Positions 26,366 to 34,585 of a stretch of 41,320 nucleotides of DNA are shown piece after piece (the stretch's first letter is position 1; every line of letters starts with the position of its first letter). The notes under the pieces were generated by a model. The model had not been told where the DNA came from and did not search any database. It was given only the letters and a program-made list of their open reading frames with translations. Both the position numbers and the translations under genes were made by a program. Source of the DNA: an uncultured delta proteobacterium (GTDB lineage: Bacteria; Myxococcota_A; Polyangia; Polyangiales; JADJMO01); contig CAIXWQ010000915.1 in NCBI GenBank assembly GCA_903923175.1, positions 1 through 41,320 on the forward strand, given 5' to 3'.

Positions 26366-26782
26366 GTGGCTCGCACGGGCAGCATGGGAACCTTCGGAAT
26401 CGTCGTCGCCGCCGTCGCCATCGGGTTCTTCGCCCTGATGATGGGCATGCAGCTCGTCATCCGCTCGCGCGCCGAGGCCCTGAAGGGGACGGCGGTCCCC
26501 GAGCTCCCCGGGGGGATCGGCAAGCGCATCGCGGCGTCGAAGCACGCGCTCGTCTACTTCTTCAGCCTGCAGTGTGGTGCCTGCCGCACGATCACGCCGC
26601 GCGTCCGCGAGCTCGGGAAGTCCAATCCGGGTGTCTTCGCGATCGACATCATGCAGGACATGGGCGTCGCGAAGGCGCTGCGCGTGATGGCGACCCCCAG
26701 CACGATCGAGATCGAGGCCGGCAAGGTCGTCGGCTACCACATCGGGCTGATTCCCGATGAGGTCATGGCGCGCTTCCGGTGA
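26366..26782 (+). CDS. Membrane-anchored thioredoxin-like protein
   Basis: A thioredoxin-fold protein of about 138 residues with one N-terminal membrane helix (GTFGIVVAAVAIGFFALMMGM) and the active site LQCGACRTITP (CGAC). ATPSTIEIEAGKV is the cis-proline region. Orientation of the soluble domain is uncertain; the basic RSRA after the helix suggests a cytoplasmic side. I chose GTG 26366 because GGAG lies 8 bases upstream; the ATG at 26384 has no ribosome site. Divergent from the ECF-controlled methyltransferase operon. An ECF-type promoter 130 bases beyond its end points back into it. Confidence 0.82.
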   Translation: MARTGSMGTFGIVVAAVAIGFFALMMGMQLVIRSRAEALKGTAVPELPGGIGKRIAASKHALVYFFSLQCGACRTITPRVRELGKSNPGVFAIDIMQDMGVAKALRVMATPSTIEIEAGKVVGYHIGLIPDEVMARFR

Positions 26783-26909
26783 GCGAGGGCGATGGCGCCG
26801 CGTTGCCACGACGGGCCTCAGCTGGTCGCGGGGCAGAGTGCGAGCGGGCGCATCGGGGGGAGTGACCGACGTTTCTCGACGACGCGGCTCGACGCGCCCG
26901 CTCGGTCAG

Positions 26910-26937
26910 TAGGAGCCACATCCGCGGCGAACGGTTC
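26910..26937 (-). promoter_or_regulatory. Orphan ECF-type promoter directed antisense to the membrane thioredoxin
   Basis: CGAACC-N15-GGCTCCTA, exact, on the minus strand. No credible gene lies in front of it between 26909 and 26783; transcription would run into the 3' end of the membrane thioredoxin gene as antisense. It may make a small RNA or be left over from a lost gene. Confidence 0.55.
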
Positions 26938-27049
26938 GCAGCGGCCGCACTCGAGCGCCGGGACGGCCACGACGAACCCTCGCGTGCCGCCTTCGGCTGC
27001 GTACCGGTTCGCAGTTCGTCGGCGCAATGACGAGATCCGCGATCACGAA

Positions 27050-28606
27050 TCACTTCGAGAGAGGGCGCGCCGAGGCGGACGAAGGCGCCTCGTGCTCCAG
27101 GGACTTCTTCAGCTCGAGGAGGTTCACCACGCGCTTGGCGCCGCCGCGCAGCGCATCGTCGGACGCGGCTCGGACCTCGCTCCACGAATCGAGGCTCCCG
27201 GTGAGCGTCGCGACTCCGTCTTGGGCTACCGCGACCTTCACGCGGTCTCGCTGTACCCGCGGATCCCAGTACAGCCGATCGGTGATGCGCTCCCATATCT
27301 CCGTCGGCGTCCAGTCGACGGCCAGTCGGTCATCGACCTCGACGACGCCGGGGATGCTCGCCGCGTCGTCGATGGCGTCGAAGCGCTCGAAGGGCACCGC
27401 AATGGTTCCTCGGAGCACGACCTTGCCATTGGCGCTCGAGACCTCGATCGACCTGCCGTCCGGCAGGGCGAGATCCTCGGCGAGCGCCCGCTTCGCCGCG
27501 GCCTCGATCTCCGCGTCCGTGGGCGGGCGGCTTTGCACCGCGATCACCTCGTCGCGGACCTTCCAGACGCCGACCGTGTCCATCGCGTCCGCTGCCGCGG
27601 CCTTTCTGGCGAGCGCGCCGTCGACGTTGCCGCTCAGCGTGACGACGCCGTCTTTCACGGCGACCTTCGGAACCAGCAGCTTCAGGCGCGGGTCGAAGCG
27701 AAATGCGTCGCGAACTGCCGCGTCGATGTCGGCGTCGGACTTGATGGTGAGACTGCTCACGCTTCGCTGATCGTTCCACGTCGACCAATCGACGGTGACT
27801 TGCCCGTCGTCGACCGATTCGACCCCGGATACCCACGCGTCGGCGCGGAGCCGCGACTGCTGCGCCGCGCTCCCCACGACGCCGCTGAGGTGCACGGTGC
27901 GACCGGTCACCGCCAGGTCGACGACGTCGCCATCGAGCCACACGTCGCTCGCGATTCGCCGGCGAACGTCGGCCAGTATCTCTGCCTCGGGCTTGGTGAC
28001 CGGGCCGTGAACCCGAATTGCGTTGTCCAGCCCTCGCACGCCTTTGACGGACTTCGCCACGTCACCGAACAGCCCCCTCGTTTGCCAGGCGTCGGTTGTG
28101 CCGGAAAGCGTCACCGTTCCGTCCTTCACCGTGACACCGATCGTGTACGGGCGCGTCGCCCGATCCGCCTCGAGCGCGCGCTCGACGTCGCTCTTCACCA
28201 GCTCGTCGCCGCGGAACGCGGGCGTGACCCGCACCTCGTCCACGACGCTGCGAACGCCTCTGATCGTCTCGGCGAGGCTCACGGCCCGCTCCTTCGCGAG
28301 TAGCGTTCGCACCGAACCGGAGAGATCGGCGACGCCGCGGGCTACGGTCACCGTGATCGTCTCCGACCGGAGCGCTCCGTCCTCCTGCAGGTGCCGCTCG
28401 ATGGCGCGCGCGATGTCCGCATCTGCGAGCGCCGGGGCGTTCTTCGCCGGGGCGAGCGCGGCCGACGAGGCGGCCGGCGCGCCGGCGCTTGGCGTATTCC
28501 TCGAGGGCGACCCGCGTTGGCACCCCGCCAGCGCCGGGGCGAGTGACGCCACGCCCAGTAGCAGGCAATCACGGTACAGAGCTCGGAAGAGCATGCGCGC
28601 GGTCAT
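27050..28606 (-). CDS. Lipoprotein with six BON domains
   Basis: A 518-residue exported protein. The N-terminus is a lipoprotein signal (LAPALAGCQRG), then a Ser/Ala/Pro linker, then six BON (OsmY/nodulation) domains in tandem starting near residues 60, 131, 205, 292, 364 and 436. Each shows the helix followed by VTVxxGxVTLSG strands. BON domains bind phospholipid or peptidoglycan-associated surfaces and are common in envelope stress proteins; six in one lipoprotein is many. ATG 28606 follows GAGGAG. A sigma-54-like promoter lies 90 bases upstream. Confidence 0.88.
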   Translation of the reverse strand: MTARMLFRALYRDCLLLGVASLAPALAGCQRGSPSRNTPSAGAPAASSAALAPAKNAPALADADIARAIERHLQEDGALRSETITVTVARGVADLSGSVRTLLAKERAVSLAETIRGVRSVVDEVRVTPAFRGDELVKSDVERALEADRATRPYTIGVTVKDGTVTLSGTTDAWQTRGLFGDVAKSVKGVRGLDNAIRVHGPVTKPEAEILADVRRRIASDVWLDGDVVDLAVTGRTVHLSGVVGSAAQQSRLRADAWVSGVESVDDGQVTVDWSTWNDQRSVSSLTIKSDADIDAAVRDAFRFDPRLKLLVPKVAVKDGVVTLSGNVDGALARKAAAADAMDTVGVWKVRDEVIAVQSRPPTDAEIEAAAKRALAEDLALPDGRSIEVSSANGKVVLRGTIAVPFERFDAIDDAASIPGVVEVDDRLAVDWTPTEIWERITDRLYWDPRVQRDRVKVAVAQDGVATLTGSLDSWSEVRAASDDALRGGAKRVVNLLELKKSLEHEAPSSASARPLSK

Positions 28607-28694
28607 GACTTGGCTCCTCGCGACGTCACCGTCGCGGTCGACGTCGCTCCGTCCCGCCTGTCGATGCGACAGTTCGCCGTCTCCAGGTCGTACG

Positions 28695-28710
28695 AGCAGC
28701 CGACGTGCCG
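28695..28710 (-). promoter_or_regulatory. Sigma-54-like promoter of the BON lipoprotein gene
   Basis: Minus strand CGGCACGTCGGCTGCT: GGCACG and TGC(T) with GG-N10-GC spacing, 10 of 12 consensus positions. Predicted transcription start near 28684 gives a leader of about 78 bases. Confidence 0.42.
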
Positions 28711-28899
28711 ATTGGGTGACTCACGCAAGCCATCGCGGTGGCGAGACGCCGCAGTGGCCGCGCGAAGTCACCGCGGTTCGACCGTCGAGGACCGGGGGGC
28801 GAGGGCGTCCAGCGCCTCGTGCAGGGCGGCGACGCTCAGCCGGTCCGACCGCGGCTCGTCGTTCTGCGTACCGGCCGAAGATCGACCGGTGCGAGGCGC

Positions 28900-29090
28900 C
28901 GTCACGCCTGAGCTCGCTCGCGTCGATCGCGAACGCCGCGTCGTGGCCACTCTGCCTCTCCGCCCACCGGAGCGTGCCCGCGGTGCGCCTGTCGGGCGCG
29001 CGCGGCTACGTCGCCGTGCAGCTGGCGGGCGGGATGCTCGCTTGGTGGGCGGCGAAGCTCCCCGTCGAGAAGAGGCCGCAACAACCCGTA
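28900..29090 (+). pseudogene. Fragment of a rhodanese gene
   Basis: One plus-strand frame reads CLSAHRSVPAVRLSGARGY followed by VAVQLAGGMLAWW and KLPVE, the C-terminal half of a rhodanese with its active-site loop (Cys codon at 28953, C-x4-R). Just upstream the matching PELARVDRERRVVATL segment is in a different frame, and the N-terminal half is not found. No start or ribosome site remains. It is read as a truncated, frameshifted rhodanese gene. Confidence 0.5.
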
Positions 29091-29302
29091 GGCCGCACGC
29101 GTGGTCGAGCCGAGTGACGCGACGGAGGCTGCGTCACGTTGTCGCAGCGGACGAATGCTCGTTGCCGGTGGGCACGCGCACCAGTACTCCCGCTCGCGAC
29201 GCAGTCGCCGAGAAGGTTCGGCACTCCGCGCCGCCGCGCTCGTCGACGATCGTCAAGATCCTCCACGATCGTGTCCTCTGCGAGCTCAGGAGGAGTCATC
29301 AC

Positions 29303-30856
29303 GTGTCGACACCCATCGATCTGAAGCCGAGTTTCGGCGCCAAGCAGAGCCTTCTCGCTGCGCGTGAGCCCCGCTCGTGGCTCTCCTCGCTCGACAGCCG
29401 GCGCATCGCGTTGACGTACCTCGGCACGCTCACGCTCACGCTCGCGATCGGGCTCGCGTTCGCGGTGCGGCTCGGCCTCGAGCGACTCGATCCGAGCTCG
29501 CTGCTGCTGAAGGGCGGCGCGTACGGCCGCGCGCTCGCGGCGCACGGCGTGGTCATGGTCTTCCTCGTCGTGATGCCGGCCATCCCGACGATCCTCGGCA
29601 GCTTCGTGCTGCCGCGGATGCTCGGAGCACGGAATCTCGCGTTCCCTCGCCTGAACCGGGGTGGGCTCTGGCTGTTCTGGGCGGGCGCTGCGTTGGTGCT
29701 CCTCGGCGTCAGCGCCTCGGGGCTTCGCTCGGCCTGGACCTTCACGGAGGCGTACGACGGCGCCGCGACCGGGAGCGGCGTGCTCCTGGTGATGACCGGC
29801 GCGCTGCTCGTCGCCGCGTCGGGGCTGCTCGGTGGGCTCAACGTCATCGTGACCATCCACAAGCTGCGCGCGCCGGGGCTCACCTGGAGCCGACTGCCGG
29901 TGCTCGCGTGGGCCGCCTACGGTGCGAGCGTGATCGCCGTGCTCGCGCCGGCGTCGCTCGCCCTCGCGCTGATGCTCGCGGCGGCGGAGCGGACGCTGCA
30001 CATCGGCATCTTCGATCCGGCGCTGGGCGGTGATCCGATCTTCTTCCAGCACCTGTTCTGGGGCTACGCGCACCCGATGCTCTTCGGCACCGTGCTCTGG
30101 GCGCTGGGGATCGCGAGCGAGCTGCTCGGCGCGCACGCGCGTCGACCGGTGTTCGGGCACGCGCTCCTCGGCCCGCTGATGCTCGTGCTCGCGCTGCTGT
30201 CGTTCACGCAGTGGGGGATCCATCTGGTCGGCGCGGGCGTGAGCGGCACGGCGGCTTCGGTCTTCTCGCTGGCCTCGCTGCTCTCGTCCGGCCTGATGGT
30301 GGTCGTGATCGGCAACTGGCTGGCGACGCTGCGCGGCGGCTCGATCGCCTTGACCGCGCCGATGCTGTTCGCGCTGTCGCTGATGCTGAACCTCACCGTC
30401 TGGCTCGCCTCTTCGGCCGCGCTCGCGGTGCTGGGCCTCGGCGCGTACCTCCGCGGTACGCAGTTCGAGGTCGCGCACGTCCACTACGGGCTCGTCGGCG
30501 TCACGCTCACGGCGTTCCTCGGCGGGCTGTTCCACTGGTGGCCGAAGCTCACCGGGCGCACGTACGACGAGCGCGCGGCGAAGGTCGTGGCGGTCGGGCT
30601 CGTCGTCGGGCTCGACGTCACGTTCTTCGGGCAGTTCGTCGCCGGCCTCGCCGGGACGGCGCACCGGCACGCGAACCTCGGGAGCCTGCAGCCACTCGAC
30701 CTGCTCAACGCCGTCGGCTCGGTCATCCTCGCGGGCGCGCTGCTGCTTTCAGCCCGCACGCTCATCGTCAGCCTGCTCTCTGGCCCCGTCGCCGCGCCGA
30801 ATCCCTGGGGCGCCACGAGCCTCGAGTGGCAGAGCGACTCACCGCCTCCTGCGTAG
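29303..30856 (+). CDS. Divergent heme-copper oxidase subunit I-like protein
   Basis: A 517-residue membrane protein of about 12 helices in the heme-copper oxidase superfamily. Heme ligand positions are kept: H81 (LAAHGVVMVF), and H392/H394 (VAHVHYG). GARNLAFPRLN and FDPALGGDPIFFQHLFW are typical. But the active-site motif GHPEVY reads AHPMLF (H257 kept; Tyr replaced by F261, Glu by M259), and the HH pair of helix VII reads I306-H307 by my alignment, so one copper ligand and the cross-linked tyrosine are lost. No subunit II or III is nearby. Oxygen reduction of the usual kind is doubtful; a nitric-oxide-reductase-like or electron-transfer role is possible. GTG start with AGGAGG 9 bases upstream. 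Confidence 0.8.
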   Translation: MSTPIDLKPSFGAKQSLLAAREPRSWLSSLDSRRIALTYLGTLTLTLAIGLAFAVRLGLERLDPSSLLLKGGAYGRALAAHGVVMVFLVVMPAIPTILGSFVLPRMLGARNLAFPRLNRGGLWLFWAGAALVLLGVSASGLRSAWTFTEAYDGAATGSGVLLVMTGALLVAASGLLGGLNVIVTIHKLRAPGLTWSRLPVLAWAAYGASVIAVLAPASLALALMLAAAERTLHIGIFDPALGGDPIFFQHLFWGYAHPMLFGTVLWALGIASELLGAHARRPVFGHALLGPLMLVLALLSFTQWGIHLVGAGVSGTAASVFSLASLLSSGLMVVVIGNWLATLRGGSIALTAPMLFALSLMLNLTVWLASSAALAVLGLGAYLRGTQFEVAHVHYGLVGVTLTAFLGGLFHWWPKLTGRTYDERAAKVVAVGLVVGLDVTFFGQFVAGLAGTAHRHANLGSLQPLDLLNAVGSVILAGALLLSARTLIVSLLSGPVAAPNPWGATSLEWQSDSPPPA

Positions 30857-30869
30857 AGCCTCGAGGCCT

Positions 30870-30915
30870 GATTCGTGATCCGCGAGGCGTCACCCCGCGG
30901 ATCACTCGTCGAATC
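30870..30915. terminator. Bidirectional hairpin terminator between convergent genes
   Basis: TGATCCGCG (30876-30884) pairs perfectly with CGCGGATCA (30896-30904) around an 11-base loop. An outer GATTCG/CGAATC pair extends it. It lies exactly between the oxidase-like gene and the convergent porin gene, reaching into the latter's stop codon. Confidence 0.7.
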
Positions 30916-32272
30916 AGAAGCGGTAGCTCGCGCCGACGTGCGCGGTCACCTGCGCCATCGAGACGTCGACCGAGTACCCGTTCGGGGTCGTCGTCCCCGG
31001 CTGGTGCGCGAGCTGGTTGTTCGCGTCCGTGGAGACCTTGTTCGCCGGCGAGATCTCCATCGCGACGTCGAACGAGAGCTTCTTGGGGATCGGTCGGACG
31101 CCGACGCCGAAGGCGAAGTGATGCTCGCTGACCGCGGGGAAGAGCGGGTTGACGCCGTCGCTCCGGACGGGCGACTTGCCGTAGTTGTAGCCGGCCCGCA
31201 CCGCGAAGGAGGGGATGATCTCGTACTCACCTCCGACGGCGAACGCGAGCTGATCGCGCCAGTGCATCTGGAACGGCGCCGTGAGCGTGCCGTACCCCGC
31301 AGGCGCCGGGCCCGTCGCCGTGCCGCTCAGCGTCACGGTGTCGATGGCGGCCGACCAACCGATCCAGTGCAGGTCGGCCCCGAGCAGGAGCCCGGGGATC
31401 GGCCGGACCGCGACGCCGCCCGCGATCTCCTGCGGCCAGCCGAAGTCCATGTTGCCGTCGTAGGAGAGTTGCCCGTCGACGGTGGCGGTCCCCTTGTATT
31501 TGAGGCTCGCCTTCGACTGGTAGCTGAGGCCGACGCTGAGCTTCTTCTCGAACATCTCCGCGAGCACGCCGAGGCGCACCGCGACGCCGGTCGCCCAGTC
31601 GGACTTGAACGCGAGCGAGTGCTGCGCGTAGAGGCCGCTCGTGTTGCCAGCCTCCGGGAACTGCATCCCGGAGTGCCGGAACTCCATGTTCGACATCCCT
31701 AGGTTCAGCGCGGCGCCGAACGAGAGATCGAAGCCCTTCGCGAGCCCCTCGAAGCGATAGGCCAGCGTCGGCGTGAGCTTCATGTACGAGACCTGGCTGA
31801 AGGTGTCGTACGTGCTCGGCGTCGGCACGCCGGGTTTGGTCGGATCGGCGACGAACGTGTGCAGTCCGCGGAACTCCGCGCCCATGCCCCCCTGCGTGGC
31901 GAAGCCGAGGCCGCCGTAGAGTCCATTCCAGAGGTGCGCGGTGAAGCCGGCATTGATGAGCGGGAAGACCTTGGACTGGCTCTTCACGCCGTCGTCGAGC
32001 GTCATGGTCCCAGAGGGCATCGCGGCGCTATCGGTCAGCGTCAGCGACGGCTGGAGCAAGCTCAGCGTCGCGTCGATCCGCATCGGCGACTGCGTGATGC
32101 CGGCCGGGTTGGTGTTCATCGCCGTCGTCTCGGTGGCGATGGCCTGATCCACGCCGCCGCGGCCCGCGGCTTCGACGCCGGAGGCTACTGGGTTCATCCC
32201 GTTGGTCGCGGCGGCGCCGGTGGTGAGCGTGCCGAGGAAGAGGACGACGAGCGTGCCGATGGTGCGTTTCAT
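30914..32272 (-). CDS. FadL/TodX (OMPP1) family outer-membrane transport protein
   Basis: A 452-residue outer-membrane beta-barrel. A Sec signal (MKRTIGTLVVLFLGTLTTG) is followed by the FadL hallmark near the mature N-terminus: NGMNPVASGVEAAGRGG and the NPAG motif (MNTNPAGIT), then many amphipathic strands ending in the aromatic C-terminus ASYRF. FadL proteins let hydrophobic substrates cross the outer membrane by lateral diffusion. Substrate unknown; placement beside sulfur genes does not define it. ATG 32272 after GAGG. Confidence 0.92.
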   Translation of the reverse strand: MKRTIGTLVVLFLGTLTTGAAATNGMNPVASGVEAAGRGGVDQAIATETTAMNTNPAGITQSPMRIDATLSLLQPSLTLTDSAAMPSGTMTLDDGVKSQSKVFPLINAGFTAHLWNGLYGGLGFATQGGMGAEFRGLHTFVADPTKPGVPTPSTYDTFSQVSYMKLTPTLAYRFEGLAKGFDLSFGAALNLGMSNMEFRHSGMQFPEAGNTSGLYAQHSLAFKSDWATGVAVRLGVLAEMFEKKLSVGLSYQSKASLKYKGTATVDGQLSYDGNMDFGWPQEIAGGVAVRPIPGLLLGADLHWIGWSAAIDTVTLSGTATGPAPAGYGTLTAPFQMHWRDQLAFAVGGEYEIIPSFAVRAGYNYGKSPVRSDGVNPLFPAVSEHHFAFGVGVRPIPKKLSFDVAMEISPANKVSTDANNQLAHQPGTTTPNGYSVDVSMAQVTAHVGASYRF

Positions 32273-32741
32273 GTTCGATCCTCGCGGGCCGTCGGCAGCT
32301 CCATGAGCGCGCGGCCGATGCTCGACGCGCGCCGTCGCCGGAGGGGCGAGGGCGATTGCGTCGGACGCCGTGCCGCGAGGCACGCGGCATGCCGCGCGAG
32401 AGGTGGATTCACTCGACGCGAATCGCCGAGAATTCCAGTCTGCCGGCGAGTGGTCGCGAACGAGCTGTTTCAAGCGCCGTGAACGGATCGTTGCGGCGCA
32501 CGGTCTTCTGCCGGAATCCTCGTGTCCCGTGCGATCGGCGCGCGACGTCCTGTTTCACGAACTCGGCCGTACGCGCGCCGAGGCTCGTTGCGCGCAGCCG
32601 CCGTCCGCGGCGCTCTGCATCGAGTCGCTCGAGCGGAGCGAGGCGACGGTGCTCGTCATCGCGAGAGCGGCACGGGCGCAGTCTACCGCTCGCGCGACGC
32701 CTGCTCTTTCGCACCTCGGCGCGCGAAGGGGGGCGGTGCGC
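32273..32741. other. Intergenic region upstream of the FadL-type gene
   Basis: No credible gene in these 469 bases. It contains a 7-bp hairpin (TGCCGCG-AGGCA-CGCGGCA, 32371-32389) and two copies of CTGTTTCA (minus-strand TGAAACAG) at 32465-32472 and 32550-32557. The same octamer occurs in front of psrA (38415-38422), so these may be binding sites for a shared regulator. Confidence 0.4.
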
Positions 32742-33356
32742 TCAGCACCCCTCGCGCTTCTTCGGCGCGCCGCCCCCCGCGGGGGCTGCAGCCGGCGCGA
32801 GCGGAGCGAGGACGGGCGCGGCCGGCGCGAGCGACGCGTCGCCGAACGCGTGCCGGAGCGCGACCTGCGTCCGGAAGGTCTGCCAGGTCGCCGCGTTGGC
32901 GTTGGGCCAGGGCGTGGCGGGATCCGCGTCCATCACGCGGTCCCACGCGTCGAGGCCGCCGAGGAGCACGCGCGTCTCCACGCCCTTGGCGAGCAGCCGT
33001 CGCGCGAGGCGGTCGGCGCGCACCTGATCGAACGCCGCGAGCACCACGCGTCGGGCCTTCGGCGGCGCGGCGAGCAGCGCTTCGTCGGAGGCTGCCAATG
33101 CCGACATGGGCATCGCGCCGCGCAGGGGATGTCGCGCCTCGTCGAGCCCGATGACCAGCAGATCGGGTGGACCCTCGGAGAGGAGCTTGGCGAGCGCGAA
33201 CGGCTCGATCGCGACCGGCGCCCACGTGACCGCGGCGTCGGCCGGCGGCGTCTTGCTCTTCGGCGCACGGCCCGCGAGCGCGGCGCTCCCGAGGGCGAGG
33301 GCGAGCGCGCTGCCGGCGAGGACCAGCTTGGGGGAGATCGGCATGGTCGTTCCCAT
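32742..33356 (-). CDS. Exported cysteine-less rhodanese-like protein with C-terminal cysteine
   Basis: A 204-residue protein with a signal peptide (KLVLAGSALALALGSAALAG), then a rhodanese-like domain (PDLLVIGLDEARHPLRGAM to VLLGGLDAWDRVM). At the catalytic-cysteine position the sequence is VLAAFDQVRADRLARRL, so no persulfide-forming Cys is present. After a Pro/Ala-rich linker the chain ends PKKREGC, its only cysteine. The same architecture is fused to the transporter at 10537-11853. Its start overlaps the upstream transporter stop (TGATG at 33354-33358), so the two are coupled. Probable role: a periplasmic sulfur acceptor or carrier for the transporter (inference). Confidence 0.75.
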   Translation of the reverse strand: MGTTMPISPKLVLAGSALALALGSAALAGRAPKSKTPPADAAVTWAPVAIEPFALAKLLSEGPPDLLVIGLDEARHPLRGAMPMSALAASDEALLAAPPKARRVVLAAFDQVRADRLARRLLAKGVETRVLLGGLDAWDRVMDADPATPWPNANAATWQTFRTQVALRHAFGDASLAPAAPVLAPLAPAAAPAGGGAPKKREGC

Positions 33357-34006
33357 CACTCCGCGGGGCTCACGCCGTCGGCGTGCGCGTCGTGCACGTT
33401 CGTGTCGCCCTTGTCGGTAGCCTTGGGCGTTGCCCCGGGGCCACGCATCTTGCGCTCGATCCACTCGGCGCCGACGAACATGCCGAGCGCGAGGAGCGTG
33501 ACCAGCACGGCCACGGTGCCGAACGACAGGTGCAGCCAGTCGGTGAGCAGGATGCGTTGGTTGGCGCCCGACTTCGCGAAGTGCTCGAGCTTCCCGTACG
33601 CGCCGGCGAAGCCGAGGATGCCGAACGCGGCGCCGCCGAGGAACGCGACCGCGTCGAGCTTGCCGGTCACCGCGGCGACGATCGCGGTGCCCGGGCAGTA
33701 GCCGCCGACGGCGAAGCCGACGCCGAAGACGAGGCCGCCCACGACCTGCGGTGGGAGGGCCGTCGGGTTCACGTACAGCGCGTCGAAGTCGAGCACGCCG
33801 GCGGTGCGCAGCACGACGAGGCCGAGCATCGCGGTGACGATCGCGGTGAACATGACCTTCAGCACGGTCATGTCGCGCAGGTAGAACTGCGCGGCGAGCT
33901 TGCGCGAGCTGCCGAAGCCGGCGCGCTCGAGCACGAAGCCGAAGCCGAAGCCGGCGAGGATCGCGAAGGTGTAGGCGACCCAGGTCTGCGGGTGGATCGG
34001 CATCAT
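33356..34006 (-). CDS. YeeE/TsuA-type sulfur transporter half (second module)
   Basis: A 216-residue membrane protein matching the first part of 10537-11853: FGFGFVLERAGFGSSRKLAAQF and LRDMTVLKVMFTAIV, with the conserved GGYCPGTAIVAAVTGK loop carrying the transport cysteine. The hydrophilic tail is acidic and His-containing. ATG 34006 overlaps the upstream stop (ATGA) and has AGGAGG 8 bases upstream. It forms a two-gene transporter with 34003-34566, downstream of psrABC, so thiosulfate, tetrathionate or polysulfide import for or from that enzyme is likely (inference). Confidence 0.88.
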   Translation of the reverse strand: MMPIHPQTWVAYTFAILAGFGFGFVLERAGFGSSRKLAAQFYLRDMTVLKVMFTAIVTAMLGLVVLRTAGVLDFDALYVNPTALPPQVVGGLVFGVGFAVGGYCPGTAIVAAVTGKLDAVAFLGGAAFGILGFAGAYGKLEHFAKSGANQRILLTDWLHLSFGTVAVLVTLLALGMFVGAEWIERKMRGPGATPKATDKGDTNVHDAHADGVSPAE

Positions 34007-34566
34007 GTCCACAACCTCCTCACGAAGTACGCGGCCCCGTAGCCGCCGGCGAAGACCGAGAACATGAACGCCCAGCTGCCGAGGGCGAGCGTCGCGCCAC
34101 CGGTCAGCGCCTGCCCGCTGGTGCAGCCGCCGGCCAGGCGCGCGCCGACGCCGACGATGGCGCCGCCGACGAAGGCGAAGAGCAGCCGCGACCTCGCGGA
34201 GACGCGCGGGCCCCGCTCGATCACGGCGCCGAAGCGACCGCTGGTGAGCCCTGCCGCGAGTCCGCCGATCAGCACGCCGACGAGCTCGAAGACGAGCCAG
34301 TCGTCCCACCAGTGCGCGCCCGGCGCGAAGTAGGCGCCGATGGCACCATTGGCATGAACCCAGCTCGGCGCGACGAATTCGGTGATCTTCGCGGTGATGC
34401 GGGTGAGCGCCCCCGAGGCGCCGAGGCCGCGGCCGACGACCAGGAAGGTGCCGAGGAGCACCAGGCCGAGGAAGACGCCTGCGACGTACGGGTCCCAGAG
34501 CGGCTTGGCGCGGAAGTGACCGCTGCCGACGTGGGGTGAGTCGTCGTGTGTGGATGCGTTCGCCAT
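34003..34566 (-). CDS. YeeE/TsuA-type sulfur transporter half (second module)
   Basis: A 187-residue membrane protein, paralogue of 11863-12396. It has GLGASGALTRITAKI, the cysteine loop LAGGCTSGQALTGGATL and GSWAFMFSVFAGGYGAAYF. It supplies the second half of the split transporter. It begins 19 bases after the NrfD-type subunit gene ends and overlaps the next transporter gene by 4 bases. Confidence 0.88.
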   Translation of the reverse strand: MANASTHDDSPHVGSGHFRAKPLWDPYVAGVFLGLVLLGTFLVVGRGLGASGALTRITAKITEFVAPSWVHANGAIGAYFAPGAHWWDDWLVFELVGVLIGGLAAGLTSGRFGAVIERGPRVSARSRLLFAFVGGAIVGVGARLAGGCTSGQALTGGATLALGSWAFMFSVFAGGYGAAYFVRRLWT

Positions 34567-34585
34567 GTTGTTGCCTCAGCGCGTC

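Larger units (their letters stand above)
28607..29302. other. Divergent intergenic region with a promoter element and a rhodanese remnant
   Basis: No intact gene is visible in these 696 bases between the minus-strand BON lipoprotein and the plus-strand oxidase subunit. It holds the sigma-54-like element at 28695-28710 and a broken rhodanese reading frame (about 28900-29090). The stretch 29118-29280 shows nothing recognisable. Confidence 0.5.

Noticed and set aside
26818-27027. 69-codon minus-strand frame at the orphan ECF site
   Set aside because: It starts upstream of the promoter element, has no ribosome site and shows no coding signature.
32370-33701. 443-codon plus-strand frame
   Set aside because: Arg-rich shadow of the rhodanese-like and transporter genes on the other strand; no domain or ribosome site.
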